Assembly (NCBI GenBank): GCA_023388635.1
Contig: JAEWFW010000019.1
Location: 62,001-126,000, forward strand
Reading direction: 5' to 3'
DNA: 64,000 bases
From: Bacillota bacterium
Lineage (GTDB): Bacteria > Bacillota > Bacilli > Desulfuribacillales > Desulfuribacillaceae
In this document: piece by piece, positions 9,013 through 17,466 of the stretch
Position numbering within the stretch: the first letter of the stretch is position 1
Layout of the letters: each line of letters starts with the position of its first letter
Translations under genes and position numbers: made by a program
Notes under the pieces: model-generated
What the model saw: only the letters and a program-made list of their open reading frames with translations
Databases searched by the model: none
Told to the model about the DNA's origin: nothing

Positions 9013-10220
9013 AGCTGGAGTGGCGGTATTTTAAAATCTCGGGTGCTCAGTGAGCTCCACGTATGACCACCGAAGCGTTTTTTTGCTTCGATAAGGCTGT
9101 ATATCCTCGTTGCGGTGATGTCGATATCGGCATAGGAATGCCGGCGGTTGCCAAACATATCGATAATCGGAATCGATGTCCGTTTTTTGGCGTGGCGGAG
9201 AAATTTACGCCCGTTTTCCGTGTAACCGAGTACCCGTGCATAGGGAGCCGGCGGCGGAGTCAGTGCATCGACTTTTTTAATTTCCAACATGATGTGTATG
9301 ATGATGCGTTGCAAACGAGCTCGTGTATAACGATGGCTTACGCAATCGGTGATTAGTTCGTCGATACTGTCGGCAGTGTTCAGAGATTTCTTGATGCGGT
9401 ATTCCAAGCCCTCTTCGATATCGACATAGGTACGCAGTTCTTGTGGGTCAAGGGACGCTATTTTAGCAAATATAATGTCGCGGAAATCTTCGAAGGACAC
9501 AGGCGATTTGTACGTGCTGTTGAGCACGGAAAATGTCTCATCGGAGAGATACGGTGCTATCGTTCGTATGTCGTTATTGTACATCTGTTTGCGAATGGCA
9601 GTTGCGCTGGCGATTACCGGATCGGAAATTGTCTGCTGGTGGTATGCGGCGATCACGCGTTTAATAGCATGTACTTGTATCGGGCTATGTAATTGTTTCA
9701 ATGCACTCATGTACATCAAGCCGAGAATCGTATTCGGTTTTCGCAGCGCCTGGCTGTCGGCTCCTGGGGTCATTTCCGCCAATGTGATCGATAATGCCGC
9801 GGGGTATGCCATGCCTGCCTTTAAATGTTTGTGTAACGTATCCTTGAATTGTGCTGATTCATTTGCCATAATAGCACTGAGGGCATCTAGTTCTTGCAAG
9901 TTTTCCGATTCGCTGCCGAAACATAGGCAGTCGACGCTGTGTAGTTGCTCTAAGAGGCTTACGGCACCGTATGCGAAAATTTGCGCGCTTTGTGTCGCAT
10001 AGACAGTCGGCAACTCAAATACGAGGTCGACACCGTTTTTCAGAGCCATTTGTGCTCGTGTCCATTTGTCGGCGATCGCCGGTTCACCTCTTTGGAGAAA
10101 ATGTCCGCTCATCACAGCGACGACGACGTCGGCATCTGTGACGCGGCGGCTTTCTGAGAGATGGAAGGCGTGTCCATTATGAAACGGGTTATATTCGACG
10201 ACAATTCCGGTAGTTCGCAT
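9009..10220 (-). CDS. tmcAL: tRNA(Met) cytidine acetate ligase TmcAL (YlbM)
   Basis: About 403 residues. The start TTGIVVEYNPFHNGHAFHL carries the HxGH-type nucleotidyltransferase motif (HNGH) typical of the family. In Bacillus subtilis TmcAL makes N4-acetylcytidine at the wobble base of elongator tRNA-Met from acetate and ATP. The ATG at 10220 is preferred because GGAGTG lies upstream; a longer in-frame start would run into the promoter region. The stop codon lies inside a dispersed 22-bp repeat. It is divergent from yceD-rpmF. Confidence 0.9.
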   Translation of the reverse strand: MRTTGIVVEYNPFHNGHAFHLSESRRVTDADVVVAVMSGHFLQRGEPAIADKWTRAQMALKNGVDLVFELPTVYATQSAQIFAYGAVSLLEQLHSVDCLCFGSESENLQELDALSAIMANESAQFKDTLHKHLKAGMAYPAALSITLAEMTPGADSQALRKPNTILGLMYMSALKQLHSPIQVHAIKRVIAAYHQQTISDPVIASATAIRKQMYNNDIRTIAPYLSDETFSVLNSTYKSPVSFEDFRDIIFAKIASLDPQELRTYVDIEEGLEYRIKKSLNTADSIDELITDCVSHRYTRARLQRIIIHIMLEIKKVDALTPPPAPYARVLGYTENGRKFLRHAKKRTSIPIIDMFGNRRHSYADIDITATRIYSLIEAKKRFGGHTWSSLSTRDFKIPPLQL

Positions 10221-10254
10221 GTAGATCACTCCATTGTGAGAATATCTGTATGCT

Positions 10255-10283
10255 AGTATAGCAACAAAAGTAGCTGTTGACAA
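10255..10283 (-). promoter_or_regulatory. Sigma-A promoter for ylbM (tmcAL)
   Basis: On the minus strand TTGTCA (10283-10278), a 17-base spacer and TATACT (10260-10255). Its -35 hexamer shares five bases with the -35 of the opposite yceD promoter. Confidence 0.55.
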
Positions 10284-10316
10284 TTTCATACCGGACAGTT
10301 ATAATTACTTTTGTTG
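10262..10316. repeat. 11-bp perfect inverted repeat flanking the yceD promoter
   Basis: CAACAAAAGTA at 10262-10272 and its exact complement TACTTTTGTTG at 10306-10316. The arms bracket the plus-strand promoter, and the left arm lies in the spacer of the minus-strand promoter. It could be an operator for a regulator acting on both promoters. Confidence 0.6.
10277..10305 (+). promoter_or_regulatory. Consensus sigma-A promoter for yceD-rpmF
   Basis: TTGACA (10277-10282), a 17-base spacer and TATAAT (10300-10305): a full match to the sigma-A consensus. Transcription would start about 20 bp before the TTG start of yceD. Confidence 0.72.
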
Positions 10317-10334
10317 TCTTATGAGGTGAGACGG

Positions 10335-10859
10335 TTGAAAATACGTATTAATGAACAGTTGTTTGATATTTTTCAGAATCCTCAACAGATTCAAACAACG
10401 CTGGAATTACAAGAGCTTGTCGATGATCGCCAAATTACAGATATTGCTGCCGTTAATGTTGCGTTCACTATAACGCAATCCGCGACAGATCAGTATACTG
10501 TCAAAGGTCGGATCGAGACAGGTGTCGGTATGGTTTGTGGCAATTGCCTGTGTAGGGTACAAGTCGATGTCAGTTGTGAACTCGACGAATTGTTTGTCCA
10601 GCAAGACGCTGATATCTCTTTATTATGTGAAGAGGATCAGGAGAATTGCAATTACATAATTGGACAAGAAATCGATTTGCTGCCGTTTATCAGTCAGGAG
10701 ATTTTGCTCAGTTTACCGATGAAGCCATTATGCAAAGAAACCTGCAAAGGACTTTGTCCTGAGTGCGGTGTCAATAAAAATCTGCAACAGTGTCTTTGTA
10801 ATACAGAACGAATTGATCCGCGGTTAGCAGATTTAGCTGATTTTTTCAAAAAAGAGTAG
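10335..10859 (+). CDS. yceD: DUF177 protein YceD (YlbN), rRNA accumulation protein
   Basis: A 174-residue YceD/YlbN protein. Two CxxC-like pairs are visible: CGNCLCR in the middle, and CKGLCPECGVNKN near the end, the usual family signature. YceD homologues affect 23S rRNA accumulation and are almost always next to rpmF, as here. The TTG at 10335 is chosen as the start because GAGGTG lies just upstream and the protein then begins KIRINEQL, as in homologues. It is read from a consensus promoter together with rpmF. Confidence 0.88.
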   Translation: MKIRINEQLFDIFQNPQQIQTTLELQELVDDRQITDIAAVNVAFTITQSATDQYTVKGRIETGVGMVCGNCLCRVQVDVSCELDELFVQQDADISLLCEEDQENCNYIIGQEIDLLPFISQEILLSLPMKPLCKETCKGLCPECGVNKNLQQCLCNTERIDPRLADLADFFKKE

Positions 10860-10909
10860 TTCTGGATTTTTTAAAACATGACAGTTAGCAGTTTAAGGAG
10901 GTGGAAAGT

Positions 10910-11083
10910 ATGGCAGTACCTTTTAGAAGAACGTCCAAAACACGCCAAAAAAAGCGTCGTACTCATTTTAAACTTTCGGTACCTGGTATGGTAGAGTGCC
11001 CACAATGCCACGAGATGAAATTATCCCACCGTGTTTGCAAAAGCTGTGGACATTATAAAGATCGTGAAGTCGTAAGCAAATAG
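10910..11083 (+). CDS. rpmF: 50S ribosomal protein L32, zinc-binding form
   Basis: A 57-residue L32 starting [16 protein letters not shown], with a very strong ribosome binding site (AAGGAGGTGG). The four cysteines in CPQC and CKSC form the zinc ribbon of the C+ form. Two terminators follow, so the yceD-rpmF unit ends here. The fab operon, which often follows rpmF in other bacteria, is separated here by an unrelated SEC-C gene. Confidence 0.96.
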   Translation: MAVPFRRTSKTRQKKRRTHFKLSVPGMVECPQCHEMKLSHRVCKSCGHYKDREVVSK

Positions 11084-11100
11084 TAAGAAAAGATCGAAAG

Positions 11101-11134
11101 GCAGACAGCGAATTCAGCTGTCTGTTTTTGTTTT
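11101..11134 (+). terminator. Rho-independent terminator after rpmF
   Basis: CAGACAGC pairs with GCTGTCTG around a seven-base loop, followed by TTTTTGTTTT. Confidence 0.87.
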
Positions 11135-11146
11135 AGATTCCATTCA

Positions 11147-11178
11147 GTCTGAAGAATACTTCTTCTTCGGGCTTTTTT
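11147..11178 (+). terminator. Second terminator after rpmF
   Basis: GTCTGAAGAA pairs with TTCTTCGGGC (two G-U pairs) around a six-base loop, followed by six T residues. Two terminators in tandem isolate rpmF from what follows. Confidence 0.6.
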
Positions 11179-11205
11179 GCATTGTAGCAAAAACTGGAAT
11201 GCATG

Positions 11206-11214
11206 TGGTATACT
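11206..11214 (+). promoter_or_regulatory. Extended -10 promoter for the SEC-C gene region
   Basis: TGG followed by TATACT, an extended -10 (TGN then -10). No convincing -35. It would drive the remnant ORF region and the SEC-C gene. Confidence 0.35.
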
Positions 11215-11263
11215 ATTCACTGAGCGTGAGTGCGGAATATAGAAATTTTTAAGGAGCGATTAT

Positions 11264-11519
11264 ATGACAATCTCAAAAATAAAATAACAAATAAGCTTCC
11301 CTTTGAGATACAGAAGAAATATCAAAATAAAATTATTGTGTCTTTTAAAGTATGATCTTTGAGCATTGGCTCACTATTCTCACATGCGGAGAATTGGAGG
11401 AAAATGCAGTTGCTCGGAAATTCCGAATCACTGCCTATGACGGCGAACGTCAGCTATTAATCGTTGACGCTCGAAAGCGTAGTGATTATTTTATTTCTGA
11501 TAGAATGCATAGTAAATAA
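11264..11519 (+). pseudogene. Small frameshifted gene remnant (or tiny ORFs) before the SEC-C gene
   Basis: An ATG at 11264 with a good ribosome binding site (AAGGAG) opens a frame that stops after 7 codons (TISKIK). One extra A in the A5 run would open NKITNKLPFEIQKKYQNK onward to about 11353. There a third frame begins at ATG 11352 and runs 55 codons to 11519 (from IFEHWLTILTCGEL to DYFISDRMHSK). Read together the three frames would give one protein of about 85 residues, suggesting a decayed gene. I do not recognise the family. Alternatively only the 55-codon ORF is real. Confidence 0.35.
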
Positions 11520-11533
11520 CAGGATGTGATCAA

Positions 11534-12703
11534 ATGGAACAAACAACTCGTGAAAAAGTGATTGGCAAAATACTCGATGCAGTTCATCAAATCAATCTTG
11601 AGAATAGTGTAAAAACCTCTCCGATGTATACGCTCCACGATATGCTGAGTGCAAAAAATGTTACATCGCTGCGTAAAATGGGAAAGTTGCATGGAGTAAA
11701 AGGCTTTTCGAAAATGGCTAAACAGCAAATTATCCCTGAGCTTGTCAGAAGTATGACGGGTCAAATGCAGCTGTCGGAGTATTTGTTTTTCTTGAATGAC
11801 TTGGAGTGGGATTTATTCCAAAAAGCTGTAGAGGTTAAAGAGGTATGCGGAGACAAAATACTTAGTGAAGATGTGATGATTTTATTGCGACTGGGTTATA
11901 TCGGATTATATTATGTAGACGGGCATTTTCTTTATATTGTTCCGACTGAAATAAAGAATGTCTATCAGGACATTGTCAAACAGGGGTTTCTCGCAGAAAA
12001 AGAACGCGCCAATCTTCTGAATAATTACGCAATTGCTGCGGTGAATTTGTACGGTGTGATTACACAAGAGGATTTTGTGGATATTTTCAATAAGCAGAAT
12101 CCTCATAAAACGACGATTGATGAAATGTTTACAACACTGTTGAAATTTGTTGTCACAGAATCAGGATACTGTTTTTGGCGAAACTATCTTGTCAATGATG
12201 AATTTGCAGAGAACGATTTTAAAGATGTAGAGTATTACGCGAAAACAGCATCGGCAAAACCGCGATATTTGCCGTCACGAGAGGAATTTTTGAGATACAG
12301 TGACTGGAATTATATTGAGCCAACACTGCAACTACAGGCGCTTCGCGCACATATCAAGCGGAATTTAGTGAGTGATTCTGATCTCTTGGAAGATTTGCTT
12401 GAAGAAATTGTTTTTCTTAGCCGAGATGAGGCAGATTTTCAAAGTTATATCGATTTGTTTGAAGAAAACGATATTTTGTTTGATTTTGATCAAATTCAGC
12501 ATCTCATGAAGCATATCGTAGAGGTGAGAAACAATACACGTTTATGGTTAAATCACGGGCATACCCCAAACGAGTTGTTTGCAAAGGAGAGAAACTATTT
12601 AAACCCCATTCCTAATAAGCCTTTGCAAATTGCAAAAATTGGAAGAAACGAGCCTTGTCCTTGCGGTAGTGGCAAGAAATATAAAAAGTGTTGTGGAAGG
12701 TAA
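11534..12703 (+). CDS. SEC-C motif-containing protein of unknown function
   Basis: 389 residues, mostly helical by composition, with no recognised domain until the end. The C-terminus GRNEPCPCGSGKKYKKCCG is a textbook SEC-C zinc-binding motif, as found at the tail of SecA and of many unrelated proteins, where it can mediate protein or ribosome contact. The gene has its own promoter and terminator and is AT-richer than the neighbouring operons. It splits the usual rpmF-to-fab order, so it may be an insertion. Function not known. Confidence 0.75.
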   Translation: MEQTTREKVIGKILDAVHQINLENSVKTSPMYTLHDMLSAKNVTSLRKMGKLHGVKGFSKMAKQQIIPELVRSMTGQMQLSEYLFFLNDLEWDLFQKAVEVKEVCGDKILSEDVMILLRLGYIGLYYVDGHFLYIVPTEIKNVYQDIVKQGFLAEKERANLLNNYAIAAVNLYGVITQEDFVDIFNKQNPHKTTIDEMFTTLLKFVVTESGYCFWRNYLVNDEFAENDFKDVEYYAKTASAKPRYLPSREEFLRYSDWNYIEPTLQLQALRAHIKRNLVSDSDLLEDLLEEIVFLSRDEADFQSYIDLFEENDILFDFDQIQHLMKHIVEVRNNTRLWLNHGHTPNELFAKERNYLNPIPNKPLQIAKIGRNEPCPCGSGKKYKKCCGR

Positions 12704-12707
12704 GAAT

Positions 12708-12764
12708 CATGCAAACGTAGGGAAGCAACGTCGAAAAATGTTGATTTCTCGTTCGCATGTTTTT
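12708..12764 (+). terminator. Terminator of the SEC-C gene
   Basis: CATGCAAACG pairs with CGTTCGCATG (one mismatch) across a long loop that contains a smaller stem, followed by TTTTT. Confidence 0.5.
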
Positions 12765-12815
12765 CTTGCTTTTTTTATGCAACATGTATTATACTAAATT
12801 ATCATCAGGTCATAA

Positions 12816-12843
12816 TTGCAGGTAATATAACATAGTATAAAAT
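12816..12843 (+). promoter_or_regulatory. Possible promoter of the fapR-fab operon
   Basis: TTGCAG (12816-12821), a 16-base spacer and TAAAAT (12838-12843). A FapR operator is expected here from what is known of Bacillus, but I could not find its usual palindrome by eye. Confidence 0.3.
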
Positions 12844-12860
12844 ATTGTATAAACAAAGTT

Positions 12861-12882
12861 CTAGAATTCTTAGCTATCGAAT
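12861..12882. repeat. Copy B1 of a dispersed intergenic repeat
   Basis: Matches 41848-41869 at 20 of 22 bases (CTAGAATTCTTA, then CTATCG). Both copies lie in front of a gene. Confidence 0.45.
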
Positions 12883-12917
12883 GAAAATATAGAAGTGTGA
12901 AATAGGAGTTGACTGCG

Positions 12918-13493
12918 GTGAGACTCTCTAAAAAAGAGCGTCACGCTCAATTGTTGCAAAAAATTGCCGAGGTGCCGTTTTTGACGGACGAAGATTTAGC
13001 AAAGCAGTTTTCCGTGAGTATCCCGACGATTCGCCTCGACCGTTTGGAGCTGGGAATCCCGGAGTTACGTGAGCGCGTGAAGACAATGGCTGAAAGAAAT
13101 CTCGATAAAGTGAAATCGTTAGCGCTTGATGAGGTCATCGGCGATGTGATCGATGTGCAACTAAACTATTCCGGCATATCGATATTCGAAATTCAGAAGC
13201 AACACGTTTTCCAGAAGACGAGTATTGCCAGAGGACATTATTTATTTGCCCAGGCGAACTCCCTTGCGGTAGCAATCATTGACGCAGATGTCGTGCTGAC
13301 GGCGGCTGCCGATATCCGGTTTCTCCGTCCCGTCTATTTGGGAGAGAAATGTATTGCCAAAGCGACGACCAGTGACCCATCTCCTGTCAAAGGGATGTAT
13401 GTGATTACTGTAGAAATCTTTGTACATAACGATAAAGTTTTTGAAGGACAATTTAAAGTCACGAGATATACAGAAAAATCAATGATGGATTAG
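12918..13493 (+). CDS. fapR: Fatty acid biosynthesis repressor FapR
   Basis: About 191 residues in the FapR layout: an N-terminal DeoR-like helix-turn-helix (LTDEDLAKQFSVSIPTIRLDRLELGIPELRERV, here residues ~20-52), then a hot-dog fold ligand domain (ARGHYLFAQANSLAVAIID). FapR represses fatty acid genes and is released by malonyl-CoA. The GTG at 12918 has AGGAG nine bases upstream and gives a start like Bacillus FapR (RLSKKERH); a TTG at 12909 is too close to that site. It is the first gene of the plsX-fab operon, so it probably controls itself and the operon. Confidence 0.93.
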   Translation: MRLSKKERHAQLLQKIAEVPFLTDEDLAKQFSVSIPTIRLDRLELGIPELRERVKTMAERNLDKVKSLALDEVIGDVIDVQLNYSGISIFEIQKQHVFQKTSIARGHYLFAQANSLAVAIIDADVVLTAAADIRFLRPVYLGEKCIAKATTSDPSPVKGMYVITVEIFVHNDKVFEGQFKVTRYTEKSMMD

Positions 13494-13578
13494 AATTTAG
13501 GATTTGAGATTTAGGATTAAAATTAGGATTTCGGATTGGGCTTAAATAAGTGAAGAACGAAGATGGGAGTGTTCAAAG
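13494..13578. repeat. Degenerate repeats between fapR and plsX
   Basis: The gap holds four imperfect copies of an AGGATTT-like unit (13499-13536) in low-complexity AT-rich sequence. No promoter or hairpin is convincing here; plsX has a GGGAGTG ribosome binding site. Confidence 0.4.
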
Positions 13579-14580
13579 ATGAAAATTGCGATTGATGCGA
13601 TGGGTGGCGATCGTGCACCGAAGGAAATCGTGCTGGGTGTGCTGGAAGCCGCCAAGCAGTATCCAAATGCTTCTTTTATTCTAGTAGGTCAAGAACAGAA
13701 AATTCGTGAACATATACAAGCTGAGTTAGCCAACGTGGAAATTGTCCATGCGGAAGAAATCATTTCGCCCGATGATGAGCCTGTGAAAGCGGTTAAAAGG
13801 AAAAAAGATTCTTCGATGGTAAAGGCAGCGCAGCTCGTCAAAGAAAAGCAAGCCCATGCGATGATTACAGCAGGTAATACAGGGGCTTTTATGGCAGCCG
13901 GTCTGCTGGTCGTTGGCAGATTGCCGGGAGTTTTACGTCCTGCATTGGCACCGGTATTTCCCAGTGCTAACGGAAAGGGCACGATGGTACTCGATGTCGG
14001 AGCGAATATGGATGCCAAACCGGAATACTTGTTGCAGCATGCGATTTTGGGCAGCATCTATATGAATAAAATGTTCGGGGTTGATAATCCGCGTGTCGGA
14101 TTGGCGAACATCGGAACTGAGGAAGGCAAAGGCAATGAGTTGACAAAGGAAGCATTCAAACAATTGCAAACAGCTTCGATCAACTTTGTCGGCAACGTAG
14201 AGACACGTGATTTGATGGCGGGACTCTGTGACGTATTAGTCTGTGACGGATTTACAGGCAATGTCATATTGAAGACGACAGAAGGTGTGGCTGGGACGAT
14301 CTTTGACACGCTGAAATCGCAAATCAAGTCGTCGACCCGTGGCAAACTTGGCGGATTGTTATTATTGCCGATTTTCAAAGCGATGCGTTCTCAACTCGAT
14401 TATCGCGAGTATGGCGGTGCGCCGTTGCTCGGATTAAATGGCGCTTGTATTAAGAGCCACGGTTCATCGGACAGTAAAGCCATTATGAACGCGATCAAGC
14501 AAACGGTTCGTTTCCTTGAAAATGATACGCTCGAACAAATGCGGCGTGAACTTGCGAACAGGAGTGAAACAGTTGAATAA
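13579..14580 (+). CDS. plsX: Phosphate acyltransferase PlsX
   Basis: 333 residues, full length, starting KIAIDAMGGDRAPKEIVLG, the family signature. The motif ITAGNTGAFMAAGL and the GNELTKEAFK stretch are also typical. PlsX interconverts acyl-ACP and acyl-phosphate, supplying PlsY for phospholipid synthesis; it is also where fatty acids activated by FakAB enter, and fakAB lie upstream in this window. The 3' end overlaps fabH. Confidence 0.96.
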   Translation: MKIAIDAMGGDRAPKEIVLGVLEAAKQYPNASFILVGQEQKIREHIQAELANVEIVHAEEIISPDDEPVKAVKRKKDSSMVKAAQLVKEKQAHAMITAGNTGAFMAAGLLVVGRLPGVLRPALAPVFPSANGKGTMVLDVGANMDAKPEYLLQHAILGSIYMNKMFGVDNPRVGLANIGTEEGKGNELTKEAFKQLQTASINFVGNVETRDLMAGLCDVLVCDGFTGNVILKTTEGVAGTIFDTLKSQIKSSTRGKLGGLLLLPIFKAMRSQLDYREYGGAPLLGLNGACIKSHGSSDSKAIMNAIKQTVRFLENDTLEQMRRELANRSETVE

Positions 14581-15559
14581 AATACAAGTCGGTATGATTG
14601 GTACGGGTTCTTATTTGCCGGAAAAAGTGCTCACAAATCAAGACCTCGAAAAAATCGTCGACACATCGGATGAATGGATCCACACAAGGACGGGAATTCG
14701 CGAACGCAGAATTGCCCAGCCTGATACGGCCGCATCGGATTTAGGATTACGCGCAGCCCAAGCGGCGCTTGAAAATGCGGGGATTTCCGCAGACCAACTT
14801 GATTTGATTATCGTAGCGACCTTGACACCCGACTACACGTTTCCCAGTACGGCATGTGTCATCCAGGAGCGTTTGCAGGCGAAAAAAGCCGCGGCATTCG
14901 ATCTTTCTGCCGCTTGCTCCGGATTTGTATACGGGGTTGCGACTGGGGCACAATTTATCGCCTCGGGCATGTATCGATATGTACTCGTCATCGGCGCTGA
15001 AGTGCTCAGTAAGATTCTCAATTGGGAGGACCGATCGACTTGTGTGCTGTTTGGAGATGGGGCAGGTGCTTGTGTATTAGCTCCTGTAGATGGAGGAAGA
15101 GGGTTTCATTCGTTTGTCTTAGGTGCTGATGGCAAGGGGGAACAGCTTTTATACCAACCATCAAGTGGTTCACGTATGCCGATTACCGAGCAGACAATCG
15201 CCGATAAATTGCACACGTTGCAAATGTCGGGCAATGAAGTGTTCAAATTTGCCGTACGCATGGTGGCAAAATCGGCGAAGCAAGCAATTGAGCAAGCCGG
15301 TTTATCGGTAGAGGATATTGATTATTTTATCCCGCACCAAGCCAACATACGGATCATTGAGCCAGCGGTGGAACGTCTCGGATTGTCGATGGATAAGGTT
15401 TATGTGAATCTTGATCAATATGGAAATATGTCGTCCGCTTCGATTCCGGTAGCTTTAGATGAAGCGATCCGGTCAGGGGCAGTCAGGCAAGGAAGTCGAA
15501 TTCTCATGGTAGGGTTTGGCGCCGGTCTGACATGGGCGGCAGCAGTAATTACGTTGTAA
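14573..15559 (+). CDS. fabH: 3-oxoacyl-[ACP] synthase III
   Basis: 328 residues from a TTG start at 14573, which has AGGAGTG six bases upstream and overlaps the plsX stop; an upstream in-frame ATG lies too deep in plsX. The catalytic cysteine is in LSAACSGF (Cys115), with histidine in FIPHQAN and asparagine in GNMSSAS. It condenses an acyl-CoA primer with malonyl-ACP to start fatty acid synthesis. In Gram-positive bacteria the primer is often branched; the sequence does not decide this. Confidence 0.95.
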   Translation: MNKIQVGMIGTGSYLPEKVLTNQDLEKIVDTSDEWIHTRTGIRERRIAQPDTAASDLGLRAAQAALENAGISADQLDLIIVATLTPDYTFPSTACVIQERLQAKKAAAFDLSAACSGFVYGVATGAQFIASGMYRYVLVIGAEVLSKILNWEDRSTCVLFGDGAGACVLAPVDGGRGFHSFVLGADGKGEQLLYQPSSGSRMPITEQTIADKLHTLQMSGNEVFKFAVRMVAKSAKQAIEQAGLSVEDIDYFIPHQANIRIIEPAVERLGLSMDKVYVNLDQYGNMSSASIPVALDEAIRSGAVRQGSRILMVGFGAGLTWAAAVITL

Positions 15560-15579
15560 TATACGAGGGAGTGACGAAA

Positions 15580-16530
15580 ATGAAAACAAGAATAACTGAA
15601 CTTTTAGGAATTGAATATCCAATTATCCAAGGTGGAATGGCTTGGATAGCCACAAGCGATCTGGCGGCAGCCGTTTCAGAGGCTGGCGGCTTAGGGACAA
15701 TCGGCTCAGGAAGTGCTCCAGCCGAATGGGTGCGCGGTGAAATCAAGAAAGTAAAGCAATTGACAGATAAACCGTTTGCCGTGAATATCATGTTGCTCTC
15801 TCCCCACGCTAAAGATGTAGTCGATGTCGTGATTGAGGAAGGCGTTCCCGTCGTCACTACCGGAGCGGGGAATCCTGGTGTGTACATGCAGAAATTCATT
15901 GAAGCGGGCGTTAAGGTCATCCCTGTCGTTCCGTCGGTAGCATTGGCGAAGCGTTTAGAAAAATTGGGCGTCCATGCGATCATTGCCGAGGGAATGGAAG
16001 CAGGGGGACATATTGGTGAAACGACGACGATGCCGTTGATTCCACAAATCGTTGACGCTGTATCGATTCCTGTGATTGCGGCAGGCGGAATTGGGGACGG
16101 TCGTGGGCTTGTGGCGGCATTGGCGCTGGGAGCAGAGGCAGTGCAAATGGGTACGCGCTTTATCGTCGCCCATGAATGCACGGCACCACATGCAAAATAC
16201 AAAGAATCGATCATTAAAGCAAATGATAGAGATACGGTCGTCACCGGTCGTCCTACAGGACATCCTGTGCGGATTATCCGCAATAAGCTGGCGCGAGAAT
16301 ACATGGAAATGGAGAAAAGCGGGGCTTCCGTGGAAGAGCTAGAGAAATTCGGCATCGGTAAGTATCGCATTGCAGTAGAAGGTGACATTGAAAACGGCTC
16401 CATTTTGTCAGGGCAAATCGCGGGATTGGTGAAACAAGAGCAAGCAGCGGCAGAAATCATTCAAGATATCATGCAGTCGGCGGAGACGACATGGAAGCGC
16501 ATGCAAACATTTGGCGCAGAGGTGCGCTAA
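15580..16530 (+). CDS. fabK: Enoyl-[ACP] reductase II, FMN-dependent (FabK)
   Basis: 316 residues of the nitronate-monooxygenase/FabK TIM-barrel family. It starts TRITELLGIEYPIIQGGMAW and has AEGMEAGGHIGE, then PVIAAGGIGDGRG in the FMN phosphate-binding region. FabK does the last reduction of each elongation cycle and is not related to the short-chain dehydrogenase FabI. The ATG at 15580 follows a GAGGGAGTGA site. It lies between fabH and fabD as in Clostridia and streptococci, which supports FabK over a general nitronate monooxygenase. No fabI is seen in the window. Confidence 0.92.
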   Translation: MKTRITELLGIEYPIIQGGMAWIATSDLAAAVSEAGGLGTIGSGSAPAEWVRGEIKKVKQLTDKPFAVNIMLLSPHAKDVVDVVIEEGVPVVTTGAGNPGVYMQKFIEAGVKVIPVVPSVALAKRLEKLGVHAIIAEGMEAGGHIGETTTMPLIPQIVDAVSIPVIAAGGIGDGRGLVAALALGAEAVQMGTRFIVAHECTAPHAKYKESIIKANDRDTVVTGRPTGHPVRIIRNKLAREYMEMEKSGASVEELEKFGIGKYRIAVEGDIENGSILSGQIAGLVKQEQAAAEIIQDIMQSAETTWKRMQTFGAEVR

Positions 16531-17466
16531 ATGGGGAAAATTGCTTTCGTTTTTCCCGGGCAAGGTTCTCAGTCTATCGGCATGGGCAAAGACCTGTACG
16601 ATCAATTCCCGGAGGTACGGGCATTATATGAGCAAGCGGATCAGGTTCTAGGGTTCTCTCTGCGCGACATCTGCTTTGATGGCACAGACGAACAATTGAG
16701 ACAGACATCGATCACGCAGCCGGCACTTTTAGTGACGAGCATTGCCGTTCTGCGAGCGATGCAATTGACCGGCAACACAATACAAGCCGATTTCGTCGCT
16801 GGTCATAGCTTAGGTGAATATTCGGCAATAACGGCAGCTGGTGGTTTAGCGTTTGCCGATGCCGTATCACTTGTACACACAAGGGGAAAACTGATGGAAC
16901 AGGCGACAGAAGGTTCCGAGGGTGCGATGTCGGCAGTATTGGGATTTGACCGCAGTGCATTGCAAAATGTATGCGATGAGGTAGCGAGCGATACTTCGTA
17001 TGTCCAACTGGCGAATCTCAACTGTCCGGGACAAATCGTTATCTCTGGGCACAAAGAAGCGGTTAATACCGTCGGTCAACTGGCGAAAGAACGCGGCGCT
17101 AAGAGAGCTATACCTCTGGCGGTCAGTGGTCCGTTCCATTCGAAATTGATGGAGCCCGTCCAACAGTTGCTCAGACAAGAAATACAACAGCGTCAATTTA
17201 CTGATTTGAATATACCACTAGTCGCCAATGTCAATGCCGAGCAGGTACAGAGTGCGGCAGAAATTCAGGAATTATTAGTACGACAGTTGACGCATGCCGT
17301 GTTGTGGGAAGATTCTGTCCACTATATGGTCGAGCAAAGTGTCGATACGTTTATTGAAATCGGAGCAGGTAACGTATTATCCGGTCTGATTCGCAAAATT
17401 ACTCCTGGTGTGCAGACATACCATTTCAATTCATTAGAATCATTGGAGAGGGGGATTCCATGTTAA
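16531..17466 (+). CDS. fabD: Malonyl CoA-acyl carrier protein transacylase
   Basis: 311 residues. It has FVFPGQGSQ at the N-terminus, the active-site serine in GHSLGEYSA and the catalytic histidine in GPFHSKLM. It loads malonyl onto ACP. The gene begins directly after the fabK stop codon with no gap, and overlaps fabG by 7 bp, so translation of these genes is tightly coupled. Confidence 0.96.
   Translation: MGKIAFVFPGQGSQSIGMGKDLYDQFPEVRALYEQADQVLGFSLRDICFDGTDEQLRQTSITQPALLVTSIAVLRAMQLTGNTIQADFVAGHSLGEYSAITAAGGLAFADAVSLVHTRGKLMEQATEGSEGAMSAVLGFDRSALQNVCDEVASDTSYVQLANLNCPGQIVISGHKEAVNTVGQLAKERGAKRAIPLAVSGPFHSKLMEPVQQLLRQEIQQRQFTDLNIPLVANVNAEQVQSAAEIQELLVRQLTHAVLWEDSVHYMVEQSVDTFIEIGAGNVLSGLIRKITPGVQTYHFNSLESLERGIPC

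Noticed and set aside
12780..12917. A FapR operator upstream of fapR
   Set aside because: Expected from Bacillus biology, but no clear match to its palindrome could be read, so no feature was listed. A motif scan with a FapR matrix would decide.
15549..16460. A 303-codon open frame on the minus strand
   Set aside because: It is entirely opposite fabK, which has clear family motifs and a proper ribosome binding site. The minus frame is rich in Ser, Thr and Pro with no known motif.
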